Below are positions 53,776 through 64,000 of a DNA stretch of 64,000 nt, one piece after another. Position numbers and translations under genes: made by a program. Origin of the DNA: Eremomyces bilateralis CBS 781.70 (taxonomy: Eukaryota; Ascomycota; Dothideomycetes; Eremomycetales; Eremomycetaceae); contig NW_022985083.1 of the NCBI RefSeq assembly GCF_010015585.1, positions 110,223 to 174,222 of the forward strand. Reading direction: 5' to 3'. Under the pieces are notes generated by a model. That model made no database searches. It was not told the origin of the DNA and saw only the letters and a list, made by a program, of their open reading frames with translations. The first letter of the stretch is position 1. The number at the start of each line of letters is the position of its first letter.

Positions 53776-55262
53776 ATGCGTCGTTTCCCGTTATCAACTT
53801 TTTCCATAATGACGTCGCGGCCGTCTAAACAATTTGCAAGCTCACTCTCAATCAGTTCATCAGGAGGAAACCACACATCAATACTACCGACCCTGGTTGC
53901 TCGAGGCGCGCAAGGTGGTCAAGCTAGAGTTCGGCGAGTAGCGCGAACGCGGCCACATCAGACCAGATTGATATCAGAAAGAGTCAGGGAAGCACTTTGG
54001 AACGCGGCCAACGACTCGTCCGCCACCGAATCTTTCCGTTCCATCCCATCGAGGAATCAGACCGGCCATTCTGCACTAGAACAGTGCTCTTTAGAATCGA
54101 CGACTCCGTTTGCAAACTTCGACGAAGGGATTTTCACTTCTTCATGCTCGGAGACCTCAAACGTTGACGCTTCTACGCTTCCCTCGGACCCACTTGTTCA
54201 CCATTTCGGGGTTCGGTCTGTTGCGGCACAGGATCTCTTGACTCAACAGTCTGCGGATGCACAAGCGATGAGGTCAGTGTACCTCTTTAAAGAAATTAGG
54301 GGTTGTGCTAACCTCTCACAGCGCATTGGGCTTTATTCTTCCAACAAGCTTCGACCAAATGGATCCATACACATCAAACTACCAATCTCATCGTAAGTGA
54401 TTCGCATTGGGGGAGCCGAGAGCTGGTGTGTAGATGCTAACACTAAGCAGACTATCTTAGTGGACACTACTCGGCAGCAGACCAGAATCGGACATTATCT
54501 TCAGCAAGCCATGCGTCCGCTCCCATTACATCTGCATACGCAGCTACTCCCCCCATGACTGCTAGCAACCCAGGCTCTCCAGACCCAAGAACTATGTCAA
54601 CGAGAGAACGGTCCCAATCTTATCACTCTGCAATAACAAGCCCTTACCAAACCGCCCACCCCTCTCCACCGGCCGGTTACTCAACTTTGGGCTATGCGCA
54701 ACCTGTTCATCCTGCTGTTTCTCCGCATCCCGCATATTCTAACCTTGCCAGTCAAGTTCCCGAGCCGACTTCTTACGGGACAGCAATGGCTGGGTAAGTC
54801 ATTTATGCGAGACCTAAATGGATTTTGCTAACAAAAGATAGATCTTCAAATGGATACGCAGCAGCAAACTATCCATCGGGCTATGAAGCCCTTCCGACCG
54901 CACCATCATTCTATTCCCCCCACAGCGTGATCCATCCAGGAACCCAAACCTCCATCCCGGCATCCTACATGGCGAGCACAGGCGAGCACACCACTTCTTC
55001 AGCGGCGAGCAGTGACGAGCCCGTCCGCATCCTCCACTCACGTCCCAAACCGCAGTGCTGGGACCACGGCTGCAATGGGCGCCAATTTTCCACCTTCAGC
55101 AACCTCCTCCGCCATCAGCGAGAAAAATCCGGCACAGCATCGAAATCGAATTGCCCGCGATGCGGCGCGGAGTTTACGAGGACGACCGCTCGGAACGGGC
55201 ACATGGCCAACGAGAAATGCAAGCGGAGGCAAAAAAGCGGGTCGGAGATCGACGAGGACTGA
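53776..55262 (+). CDS. C2H2-like zinc-finger protein, probable transcription factor
   Basis: Four exons, 53776-54272, 54322-54392, 54451-54793 and 54842-55262, give 443 residues. The acceptor of exon 3 was chosen at 54450 because it keeps the frame ([16 protein letters not shown]). The first 370 residues are Ser/Thr/Pro/Tyr-rich and disordered, like an activation region. Two atypical zinc fingers close the protein: [20 protein letters not shown] with a further His-like ligand region QREKSG, and [20 protein letters not shown] ending NEKCK (CC-HC-like). The tail is basic then acidic ([13 protein letters not shown]). This C-terminal pair is a pattern seen in uncharacterised Aspergillus regulators. 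It is the only gene in about 9 kb. DNA-binding role is inferred from the fingers; targets unknown. Confidence 0.8.
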
Positions 55263-58200
55263 GGAGGGGACCCTCGATTCGATAAATCGAAATTTCGACA
55301 GCGCTGAGATTTCCGAGGAGTTGGAAATGTTGCGAGAGCCCTGCGGCGCGGTGCTGCTGGATTCGGAGCGATGCATATGTCCTGCGGCACAGCAGAACGG
55401 CGGCAAATACACTTGCGCCAACCGCAGAGGTATCATGATCTCCACCATCCACCTGTTTGCTCTACGACAACCATCATGACACTTATTTGAGTTTATTGGC
55501 CTGCATTTGGATGGTATTTGCGATGGACATTTAAGGAAAGAACATGACATGGGCTCGGCGTCTGAGCGCGTTTGGTTTGGGGATACGTGCTATCAATGAG
55601 CTAGAGCGGTATACAGCCGAGAGATGATTGGGTCGGCTTCTTGATATTCTATGGGGGATGTACCTACGAACAGGAGCTGCATTTTTCCGGCGTTTTGGTA
55701 TGATATGACAGCCACAAGCCATGTACTATAGTTGATATTTCTTGAACAAAAGGAATCATCGGATGCCTCGGATACATTTGTGGATGTCAGCGTGCGCCGC
55801 GCAGACACGAGTCATATGCTCGGAATCATAGAGATGCGGCGGAGTCAGAGAATAGAAGACACCGACCTTTGATGTTGGATTTAGTCAAACATCAAATGAA
55901 ATTATACCTAACTAGTACCGCTGCCTAAGTTAGTGATGGGCGATCTTCTAAGATGTTGGCAATTTGGTCGCATTGGCTCTTGATAGGTCATTTGCCGCAC
56001 CTGGATGCAAGGAAAGCCTGGAGTACAGGGAAGGACCGCGGCTACGGGAGGGGTTCTAGCTGTCTAGTTGTCCCTAGCATGCATCCGATATTAGGTATTG
56101 CAGCGTTCATGGGGTTTGATGATGGAATCAGGAAAAGGTCGCCTAAGGTTGCCCGGAAACCCTTTCGGCGGTCGGCTCTTCGCCGCTGGCACATTATCCA
56201 TTCGACTGCGTCTTCCGAAGGCGTGTACCCCCCGGAATTCCGACCATCCATGAGGAACAGCCGAAATAGAAGCAGGCTATGTGTCCAACTTCATCCAGGA
56301 GTTTGGCCGTGCCTTCAGCCTTACTGCTTACTGGACACTGCCAGGGATGGGCCGCCAGCTCACCGTAACGAGCTGTCGACTGTCAAGTCACTTGTTGGCA
56401 ACACCGTCCACGGCCCACCACACCACGAGTCACGACCAACTCCGAGGGACCCAGACAATCGGAAGAGCGAGGTTAGATATCGGGGCTCGACCATCCACGC
56501 TAGTGTCCGTCCTGGTAACTTTTTGTAGAAATTGTGATTTGTTGTTGAACAAACAATTGTTCGGGGGCCGAGTAGCCGTGCAGATGTTGCACGGATCGGG
56601 ATCGGTGATTGGTGGAAGTCATAAATTCCTCCAGCAGGTGGCTCACAGCCCACAGGTCATAGCCGACAGGTCATGCGAATCACAAACCATGACGCATGAG
56701 ATACAATAGTTTCTTCGGCGCGAGATGCTTCGAGGTAACTTTGGTTCCAGTGCTGGTTGGAGACTGTCACGTCCTCAGGGCTGCTATAATGGGAAGCTGA
56801 ATGTTGGTGGAGTGATATACAAGTGGGATCCTAGGTACAGGCATGTGGTAGTGTTGGAACTTGAAGCTGTTCCTCCTCTTTTTCGTTGACTGACATCGCA
56901 GTCTGAAGAGGCAGCTATCAGACATGCATCTAGTGGTCCTAGCCATCGTGGCATATTAAAACGGTCCGTGGCGCATCGATCCATACCTCACATGGCGACG
57001 CGACGTCTGCCCTGTAGTCCTCGCGTCCATTGCATGATATTTGCCCACATATCAAGAACGACAAGAAGGAACTGACAGCCGTTTAATATATATTGCGTTG
57101 GCACACGATGAGTTTCATCCTGATCCACCATCGACCCATCGCTCGGTCAATCATCGAAGCTTCGACCTTCATTTGTCTTCCTTCTAGCGCGTCCGCGCAA
57201 TTTGTGTAACCCGGGACGTGACCCAAAGTAAGATTGCTGGAATGCTGGTCACTGGCTCGCTTGAGTTGCTGTGGACGTGAACCAATGGAGATGGTAAGGG
57301 GTCGATTATTGACGACTTTTCCATGCATTGAGAAATACGGATTGTTATATTATATTAGATTGCAGAGCTGAATTGTTAACAAGGAACATGCAGGTAGACG
57401 ATTGATCCTTTGACCAGAAGTTCAAGCTCTTGTTTTAAATTTTAATACAGAAGCTGCGTTCATAGAGGATGATCACGTGCCCAGACTGCCAACATCCTGA
57501 TATCGATGCCTTAGATGAGTACCAGTACCCACACCCAGACACCCCAGGGACAGGGGACGAAATTGAATTACAACCAGAACGCAGCGGAGAATTCACCAAA
57601 ATAGACCTCTAGTAGTCGCCTAGTTAAGGAAAGAGTATACTTTTTGATATTACGCTGTTTTTGAGCGAATTGGGCCTGCCTGTGATGGTAGTGATGGTGG
57701 TAATGGTTGGGGGAATGCCAAGAAACGTAACTCAATTTCGTCCCCAGAAGGACCCTCAGCCTCCAGACTTAGGCATGAAGGCAGCAATATCAAAGGTATC
57801 ACCGTATCAGATCTTGACAATCCACATCACGTGCTTACTTCCCTACGACTGTCCCCACGTAGGCCGACCGAGGTTGGCCCCCGAGCGGGTGCAGGAAGCA
57901 ATCTAAGCTTCCCTATGGCTATGACTGAGTGCTGAGTGCTGACTCACGAACTCGACATCATCACTCCATCAGACTCAATTCCTCGGTCGGTGTCCACATC
58001 CAGACATAAACTATCCAGCAAAGTTGTGATGCTCAGCCTATTCTCATGATGACATTGTAATCATGGCTTTCAATCAATAATCACCGGGCTCTAAGAAGCT
58101 CGTTTTACCTCAGTCGAGGGCTCAGCATTAAGCAGGGAGATACCCTCCATAAACCAGCAAGATGATCCAATTACTGTCCCAGTTATTTCGAACACGCCTT

Positions 58201-58326
58201 GCTCATACCAACACACGATCAATAGACATATCACTGTTACCGCGATTACATTGATAGTGTTGAAAACCCTACTTCTGACTTGAATGTCACACCAGTCGGA
58301 GATACCTGGTTGGCACGTCTCTAGAT
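55263..58326. other. 3-kb gene-poor region with two TCACGTG motifs
   Basis: No gene recognised between the regulator stop and the GTPase ATG. TCACGTG occurs at 57473-57479 and 57827-57833, about 850 and 500 bp upstream of the GTPase ATG. Open frames near 55950-56700 are composed like chance sequence. Confidence 0.45.
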
Positions 58327-61215
58327 ATGGCGTCAATATTTACCTTCGACCCCGACCCTCCACGGGTTTCCTCGCCGTGGTCGACACCTACAGCAGTGAC
58401 TCCGAAACAGAGTGCTATACCAGGAACTTCTACAGCACCGGCCTTGGGATTGGACAACAGCCCACTCAGTCTGCTCGAATCTGGCGGCCATGGAGCATCA
58501 GTCACCAAGCTGGAAGCCGAGCCCCAGGAGGGTCCAACAGAGTACAAATTGCATTTACTCCTTCGTCCACGCCGATCCTTCCGCTCCGCCTCGACCAAAT
58601 GGAAACTAGCGGGTTCCAACCGCTCTAGTCGTCCCGGGAAGACTCCAGGAGATGCAGAGACAATGGTGTCCTCCCCTAGCCATGGCCCGGGCAGCAACCG
58701 TTCTGTATCAGATTCTATTGTCACCAAGACACCATCTCTGGCTTCTTCTAACCAGACGCGCCAGCACCGCCTTGAGCAGCTGACCACTCAGCTTCTCTGG
58801 CGACTCCAGCAATCAGCCCCCAGCCAGGGAGGCGGACGTCATGAATCTATTATCCCTGCATTTCCAAATGAATCCTCCGGATTGACATCCCGACCTGTCC
58901 AAGTTGGCCGACTTCTGCCTGGCCTTGAGGAAAGCAGGGGTGCGTTGTATGAAATTGGGGTCGCGGACGACGGAACCCTAGTTGGACTCGCGGACGACGA
59001 GATGCAAGAGAGTTTAGACAACCTTCGAGCCATGGCTGCATCGCTGGGATGCATTGTCGACGTTCTGCGGAAACTTCCTGTTGGTGAATGCCAGTGGTAT
59101 GAGGATGACGATACGGGGGCTGAGCAGCCAACAAGGGTGCTGAAATCCGGTCAACTTTGGGTTGCCGAAGCATTCGTTAAACCTAAATTATATGATGCTG
59201 GGATCAATTCTAGTCGAAAAGAGCATGACACTGGTGGTATTGGACCAGACATTTATCCTATTGCCCCGGGGCTAGGGCCTACGCGAGATGAAGTCAGCAT
59301 ATCTAGTCCGGTTGGACAGCAGTCCCTGGCAACGCAAGTGCGAGTATGTTTTGTCGGTGCTACTCCTTCTGGAAAATCCAGCCTACTCGGGACTCTCACG
59401 ACGGGAACTCTAGACAACGGACGGGGAAAGAGCCGACTCAGCCTCCTTAAGCATCGTCATGAGATTGAGTCTGGGATGACCAGCTCTCTGACCCAAGAAC
59501 TCATTGGGTACCGTGACGATCCTGCGACTGGACAATCACACATCATCAATCGCTCTGTTGACCATGTCGAGTCTTGGGTTGACGTTCATGCTGCCTCGCA
59601 TTCGGGGAGACTCTTGCTGCTCTCTGACTCTGCAGGCCATCCACGGTACCGTCGGACCCTTCTGAGGGGACTCATCGGCTGGCAACCACACTGGACGCTG
59701 GTTTGTATCCCTGCGGATAATGCGGAAGATACCTCTGGCTTGATTGGGGCCACACCTGCTTCTCAAGAAATACTAGGCCCTGGTGCAGCAGGTGTTGATC
59801 TCTCTCGTGCACATCTAGACCTCTGCCTCCGCATCGGGCTGCCACTGGTAGTGATCATCACCAAACTGGACGTTGCCTCGAAATCGGGCCTACGCCAAAC
59901 ATTGTCGACGATTTTGACCGCAATCAAAGCTGCTGGACGCAAGCCGGAGATGATACAAAGTGCAGAAACAGCTGCACCACCTGATCTAGCTACAATTGCT
60001 GCTTCCGATCTTGAACCGATCCGATCCAAATTGGCTCCTCTCGCACAAGATCCTACATCAATTGTCCCTATTGTCCTATCAAGTGCGGTCAATGGACGAG
60101 GTATCAAGGCACTGCACGCCGTACTACATGAGCTCCCAACTCCAATCACGGCTGATCACCAAATTGATACCGTAGGAGACCGCACTGACTCCTTGAATAC
60201 TCTATTTAGGGTGGAGGATATCTATCCATGGCGAGCGATCGCCTCTCCTGGCCCACTTCCGATCAGTGCCTCGTCAGGATCCCTTAAAATATTGAGCGGA
60301 CTTCTCAATCATGGCAGCATCAGTGTCGGAGAGACGCTGTTGCTCGGTCCGTATATGACAAAAGGCAGCGTTTCTATATCCGAAAGTGATGCCGAGTCTG
60401 GAGATGACAACAGCAGCGAACCTGACAGCACGCCCGGATCGCTTGGACATCGTGCACACCATCAGACCAAGAGCATTCATGCGCAGTATCTGTCTCCTGG
60501 AACGCACCTAGTCACCTCACGGTCTTACCCTGGCGCTCTTGACAAGAAGAGCATCGAGCCACTGCCACAGCGCCGTGGAACATCGTTGGCGAAGACCACT
60601 TGGCGTCCTTTCAGGGTCGTAAGTATTCGGAACCTTCGGCTTCCAGTGCAGACTCTTCAGACAGGCACAGTCGGAACTATCGGCGTCATCTCACTCGATG
60701 GTGAGGATGCAGGCAGAGTCCGCAAAGGCATGGTTATGGTGAATGCCGGTGCCATGCGTCAATTGAGAGCACGGCGCCGCTTCCAAGCTCAATTCGACAA
60801 CAGTGGCCAAGTCAGCTCACGTACAGGAGTCAGCGAGCTTCAAATAGGTTCAATGGTGCTGGTTTATGTTGGCAGCGTTAGAGCTAGCGCAAAGGTCATG
60901 GAGGTTGATCACAACCCGTCAAACGAAGATGGGGGTCGCCTGGGGAATATAGCGGAGGGCAAAGATGGAGTAGATGATGGATGGAACTTTGGTTTTGAGG
61001 ACGAAGAAGGGGATACAGGTGAGCCTAGAGGCAGTGGAAGCCGTGATACGTCAGTCACTGTTAGCTTCCAGTTCATTTCCACTACAGAATTTCTGGAAAC
61101 CGGAGCGCAGGTGTTAGTGGAGCCTAGCGGTGGGCATGGGCTGTATATTTCACATGAGCGTGGTGAAAAGGGGCTTGCTGGGCTAGAGTTCTTTATTGGA
61201 CGGGTCATTGACTGA
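58327..61215 (+). CDS. GTPBP1/GTPBP2-like translational GTPase
   Basis: GTPBP1-type proteins are EF-Tu-related GTPases linked to ribosome rescue and mRNA turnover. A single exon of 962 residues. The first about 340 residues are an N-terminal extension, disordered at first, then with conserved blocks RGALYEIGVADDGTLVGLAD and ADDEMQESLDNLRAMAASLG. The G domain has G1 GATPSGKSS at residues 344-352, the switch region MTSSLTQELIGY, G3 DSAGHPRYRRT, G4 ITKLD and a G5-like SSAVNGRGIK. Beta-barrel domains II and III follow (TLFRVEDIYPWR, VSIRNLRLPVQTLQTGTVGT, VRKGMVMVNAGA, FQAQF), ending GHGLYISHERGEKGLAGLEF. G3 reads DSAGH rather than DTAGH, which is seen in this family. Function in fungi is inferred. 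Confidence 0.87.
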   Translation: MASIFTFDPDPPRVSSPWSTPTAVTPKQSAIPGTSTAPALGLDNSPLSLLESGGHGASVTKLEAEPQEGPTEYKLHLLLRPRRSFRSASTKWKLAGSNRSSRPGKTPGDAETMVSSPSHGPGSNRSVSDSIVTKTPSLASSNQTRQHRLEQLTTQLLWRLQQSAPSQGGGRHESIIPAFPNESSGLTSRPVQVGRLLPGLEESRGALYEIGVADDGTLVGLADDEMQESLDNLRAMAASLGCIVDVLRKLPVGECQWYEDDDTGAEQPTRVLKSGQLWVAEAFVKPKLYDAGINSSRKEHDTGGIGPDIYPIAPGLGPTRDEVSISSPVGQQSLATQVRVCFVGATPSGKSSLLGTLTTGTLDNGRGKSRLSLLKHRHEIESGMTSSLTQELIGYRDDPATGQSHIINRSVDHVESWVDVHAASHSGRLLLLSDSAGHPRYRRTLLRGLIGWQPHWTLVCIPADNAEDTSGLIGATPASQEILGPGAAGVDLSRAHLDLCLRIGLPLVVIITKLDVASKSGLRQTLSTILTAIKAAGRKPEMIQSAETAAPPDLATIAASDLEPIRSKLAPLAQDPTSIVPIVLSSAVNGRGIKALHAVLHELPTPITADHQIDTVGDRTDSLNTLFRVEDIYPWRAIASPGPLPISASSGSLKILSGLLNHGSISVGETLLLGPYMTKGSVSISESDAESGDDNSSEPDSTPGSLGHRAHHQTKSIHAQYLSPGTHLVTSRSYPGALDKKSIEPLPQRRGTSLAKTTWRPFRVVSIRNLRLPVQTLQTGTVGTIGVISLDGEDAGRVRKGMVMVNAGAMRQLRARRRFQAQFDNSGQVSSRTGVSELQIGSMVLVYVGSVRASAKVMEVDHNPSNEDGGRLGNIAEGKDGVDDGWNFGFEDEEGDTGEPRGSGSRDTSVTVSFQFISTTEFLETGAQVLVEPSGGHGLYISHERGEKGLAGLEFFIGRVID

Positions 61216-61799
61216 ATCGCGGTCAGAGGTGTTACTAGAAGGCACATGATATCCATTATTTCCCTTAGTTGTTCTTCAATCTACGGCTCAGAGTTCCTTG
61301 TTTATGAGAGTCTGGTCTATATATATCACTGATGGGTCTGTCGATGACCTTCGAATCTTTGTAATATAAATTACTAGACTTCAGTGCATTCATCGAACCG
61401 CGTTTTCGTATCTATCGATGTGTGACTCCAGTCTGAATATCCTGTCAGCGCGGGGCATCCAGTTAAACAATGTGACTGGCAACCCATGCAATTTGGGCGG
61501 TTAGCGGGGGATTGATGCCTATCACCAACTCCAATCGGCCCTTGCATTGTGCTTCCCAGCACTGCGACTTGCCGCTCGAATGCAGGCTAATCCTGCATAG
61601 AGCTCCCATCCTCGGGCTGCTCTGCAGATGTTGAACCGAACCCGGCCAATTCGACGGTTCAAGGCACGATAGATGACGGAAGCTTGCATACGACCTCGCT
61701 TCCAGTTCTCTTCCTGCCTCCTCCTGTCTCCTCAATGTGACTCACGTTCGTCTCGAGGCCGTCCTCGACGAAACTCCAGATGAGCTGGAATAGCCTAGG
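61216..61799. other. intergenic, no gene seen
   Basis: About 580 bp between two plus-strand genes. No recognisable feature. Confidence 0.45.
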
Positions 61800-62984
61800 A
61801 TGGCGAGTACAGATTCATCAGTGCTGTCCATCATCGCAGCGTTCACAAATGGGTTGGATATACTAAAGCGGGTTCGGCTAAGGCGGAGAAGGAAGAAGAG
61901 CAAGGCTACCGAGAAAAGAGACAATGAATTGGGAGGGGAAGAGCTCAAGTTGCAGAAGTCGTTGCAGGAGGGGCCAGTTCATGTCTATGAGGCCTATGAT
62001 CGGAACAGGAGGCGGAGTGGGCTGCGATATGCTCAAGGCGATGGTACGACCCCTATGTTCGGTTGTATATGATGGACTGCTCACAACAATGGCCCAGAAA
62101 TCGCACATACATCACTCATGCACACGCTGTTGAAACTTAATACCGGACTAGTCGGCATCATCTCCTCGTTCCTCGGCAGCGGTCGGAAAGATGCGAAGCT
62201 GGATTACCGTAGCCTAACCAAGCTCTCCGATGAGTCTCGAGCGGAGACCATTGATGCTTTAGGGAAGCTGTACCACCGAATATCCCGCTCGGACCTCACA
62301 TTGCTCCAACCGCAGCCTTTCTGCGGTAGATGTAGGCGTCGGGTACATCATGGGCCTTGCCAGAGTCACGGCGATGCAAAGTCGGCCGAATCGAACCCGT
62401 CTAGACGTGGGGATGACGCGGCCGAAAAGCGGATGCGGCAAACGAGTCGGCAGAAAGACGACCAAGCTAGTGTGCAGCGAGTTCAACACGGCTCTGCAGA
62501 ATCGCGTCTGGTCATGGTACGGCCGCGAGGTCGGCGGACGAGATCATCTTCGACGAGTTCGTCGGGCATGAAATCCGGGGAGACGACGGCTGTGGCATCA
62601 CCAACATCATTGCCAACCATGACTCCCACGACACCCTCTCCGAAACCAGTGCGTGGACATCGACCGCCGCCTGTACATGCTCACTCATACCCTACTGCTT
62701 TTCCAGCAGCGTCGCCAGGTCGCACTACGCAACATGGACGCGTTGCTCCGGTACCCACGAGAAGACAGGATAAGTTAACGCCGAGCTACTACTCGTTCGC
62801 TTCAAACAGTACGAAGCTCGGAGAGATCCCTATGCGCAATTGGACGGTCCCATTCGACGAGGCTGAGGCTCGGAGGCTGAACGAGGCGGCTATGGACATG
62901 CCGTATCCGTGGCATAGCCCCCCGGTGGAGCAGAAGGAGAGACCAAAAGGTCGGTTTCGGTTTTGGAAAAAGGGGGAGGATTGA
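61800..62984 (+). CDS. Basic fungal protein of unknown function
   Basis: Two exons, 61800-62043 and 62098-62984, with a 54-bp intron (gtacga..gcccag), give 376 residues. The N-terminal 110 residues look folded and helical (SSVLSIIAAFTNGLDILKRV, then HTLLKLNTGLVGIISSFLGS over the junction). A following FCGRCRRRVHHGPC has four Cys/His-type residues that could bind a metal. The rest is Arg/Ser/Thr/Pro-rich and disordered, and it ends GEIPMRNWTVPFDEAEARRL .. RPKGRFRFWKKGED. No domain was recognised, so no role is assigned. Confidence 0.72.
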
Positions 62985-63157
62985 GCTGTCCGTGTGTTAA
63001 TGGTAATTCTGATGACTGATGAGCTACGAAATCACTTTAGCATTCTGACAGCGTTGAAGCGATGCACTTACAAATTCTGTCTGGATTATCGTGTGCAAAT
63101 TCGAGAATGAAAGTAGCGATATATTTAATATATGCTAATGGTATTTCGAACAATCAG

Positions 63158-64000
63158 TCATAAGATTTCCTTCAAGGGTTTCTGCTCCACCTCTCCTTTC
63201 TTCTGCCCAGACCCCGTCCACTCATCAATTAGCAATCGTGCTATGTTCTTGCCCATCAGTGCATTCGTCTCCATGGTGCTGATAAAACTCTCCATCCCGG
63301 ACGTGTACCACAGTCCCTCATCTAGCTTCAACTCTTCGAATGTAACCCTGGGGAGCCCGTAGGGGTATGAATGCCAAACCTTCCGGTACATCCAGCTGAT
63401 GTCATCCCTGCTAAGTTCGTGGCCAGCTGCAGGTGTGGGAAGGTCGAAGATCTCTGCGAGGAAAGCAGGGTTAACTGATTCGTGGGAGAAGATCTTGTAC
63501 ATGTACTCTGTACGCGGCGGGGAGAAGGCAGTATTGTTGACAGCCCGAAGGGTGCTGATGCTGAAGAATGCGGGTTTTGAATGAGTAGAAGGGTCAGAGG
63601 GTACGGTGGTGAGAATGGTGGTAGGGACTTCGGCGTCGGAGTCTATTCCGAACGCTCGGCCGTGGAGAAGGCGAGGAGAAGTGAAAAGCGTAACATGAAG
63701 CTTTACCCATGGTATCTCCGACGGGATGCTCTCAGGCGCTGGAAGTATGGAAACATTGGCAAATTGATAAGGCGCTGCCAGGATGACCGTATCGAAGCTC
63801 TCGGTCGCTGACTTGACCCCATACGAGTCTACCGTGTCTCCTAGTGACGATATGGTTGGACTTGAGGTAATCCCAAAGCCACTTTTCTCCCTACGTTCAA
63901 TGGCCGAGACTGTGACGTTAAGGCGCACATCTGACGATGCCGTCTTGGCCATATGGGCGAACATCTGCCAGTTGCCCCCTTCCACGGCCATGGCACCCTC
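63158..64000 (-). CDS. Prenylcysteine oxidase, C-terminal part (runs past the window edge)
   Basis: Prenylcysteine oxidases are FAD-dependent thioether oxidases that free prenyl groups from prenylcysteine after breakdown of prenylated proteins, usually in the lysosome/vacuole or secretory route. The frame is open to the window end and reads GAMAVEGGNWQMFAHMAKTA, then FDTVILAAPYQFANVSI, IPWVKLHVTLFTSPRLLHG, YKIFSHESVNPAFLAEIFD and WHSYPYGLPRVTFEELKLDE. It closes LWYTSGMESFISTMETNALM with a short tail. The last block, near the FAD site, is strongly conserved. The N-terminal FAD-binding half is outside the window. No intron is needed in the visible part. Confidence 0.9.
   Translation of the reverse strand, partial: EGAMAVEGGNWQMFAHMAKTASSDVRLNVTVSAIERREKSGFGITSSPTISSLGDTVDSYGVKSATESFDTVILAAPYQFANVSILPAPESIPSEIPWVKLHVTLFTSPRLLHGRAFGIDSDAEVPTTILTTVPSDPSTHSKPAFFSISTLRAVNNTAFSPPRTEYMYKIFSHESVNPAFLAEIFDLPTPAAGHELSRDDISWMYRKVWHSYPYGLPRVTFEELKLDEGLWYTSGMESFISTMETNALMGKNIARLLIDEWTGSGQKKGEVEQKPLKEIL

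Overview
The window reads as nuclear DNA of a filamentous ascomycete, most likely a eurotiomycete (Aspergillus/Penicillium-like). Introns are mostly 47-70 bp with GT..AG ends and CTAAC-type branch sites, genes lie on both strands without operons, and the gene families are fungal (DopA, Mon1, Dhh1, AA11 chitin monooxygenase, LaeA-like methyltransferase, cystathionine gamma-synthase). The species cannot be fixed from this sequence.

Layout. 1-5.1 kb: the 5' part of dopA (minus, leaving the window) and mon1 (plus) diverge from one 296-bp intergenic; a disordered protein of unknown function follows. 6.3-15.1 kb: three conserved fungal proteins of unknown function. 16.0-17.5 kb: a decayed ankyrin-TPR gene. 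18.3-20.2 kb: D-serine dehydratase. 23.0-24.5 kb: a LaeA-like methyltransferase with very small exons. 25.5-28.3 kb: a membrane-protein fragment and the DEAD-box helicase Dhh1. 29.4-30.8 kb: an AA11 lytic polysaccharide monooxygenase. 32.5-38.2 kb: a compact housekeeping block with TFIID subunit Taf5, Mediator subunit Med11, a flavin-reductase-domain protein and mitochondrial ribosomal protein bL31m. 38.7-40.6 kb: a structurally intact pogo/Fot1-type DNA transposon. 40.9-49.0 kb: an AMSH-type deubiquitinase, Utp22 and cystathionine gamma-synthase. 49.0-58.3 kb: about 9 kb holding only one gene, a C2H2-like regulator. 58.3-64 kb: a GTPBP1-like GTPase, an unknown basic protein and the 3' part of a prenylcysteine oxidase.

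Most genes are unrelated housekeeping functions; no biosynthetic cluster or defence system was recognised. The most notable points are the intact young transposon, the in-frame decay of the ankyrin-TPR gene, the isolated regulator in gene-poor DNA, and several divergent pairs whose members act in the same process (dopA/mon1 in membrane traffic, taf5/med11 in Pol II initiation). All exon coordinates were read by eye from splice motifs and conserved protein sequence.
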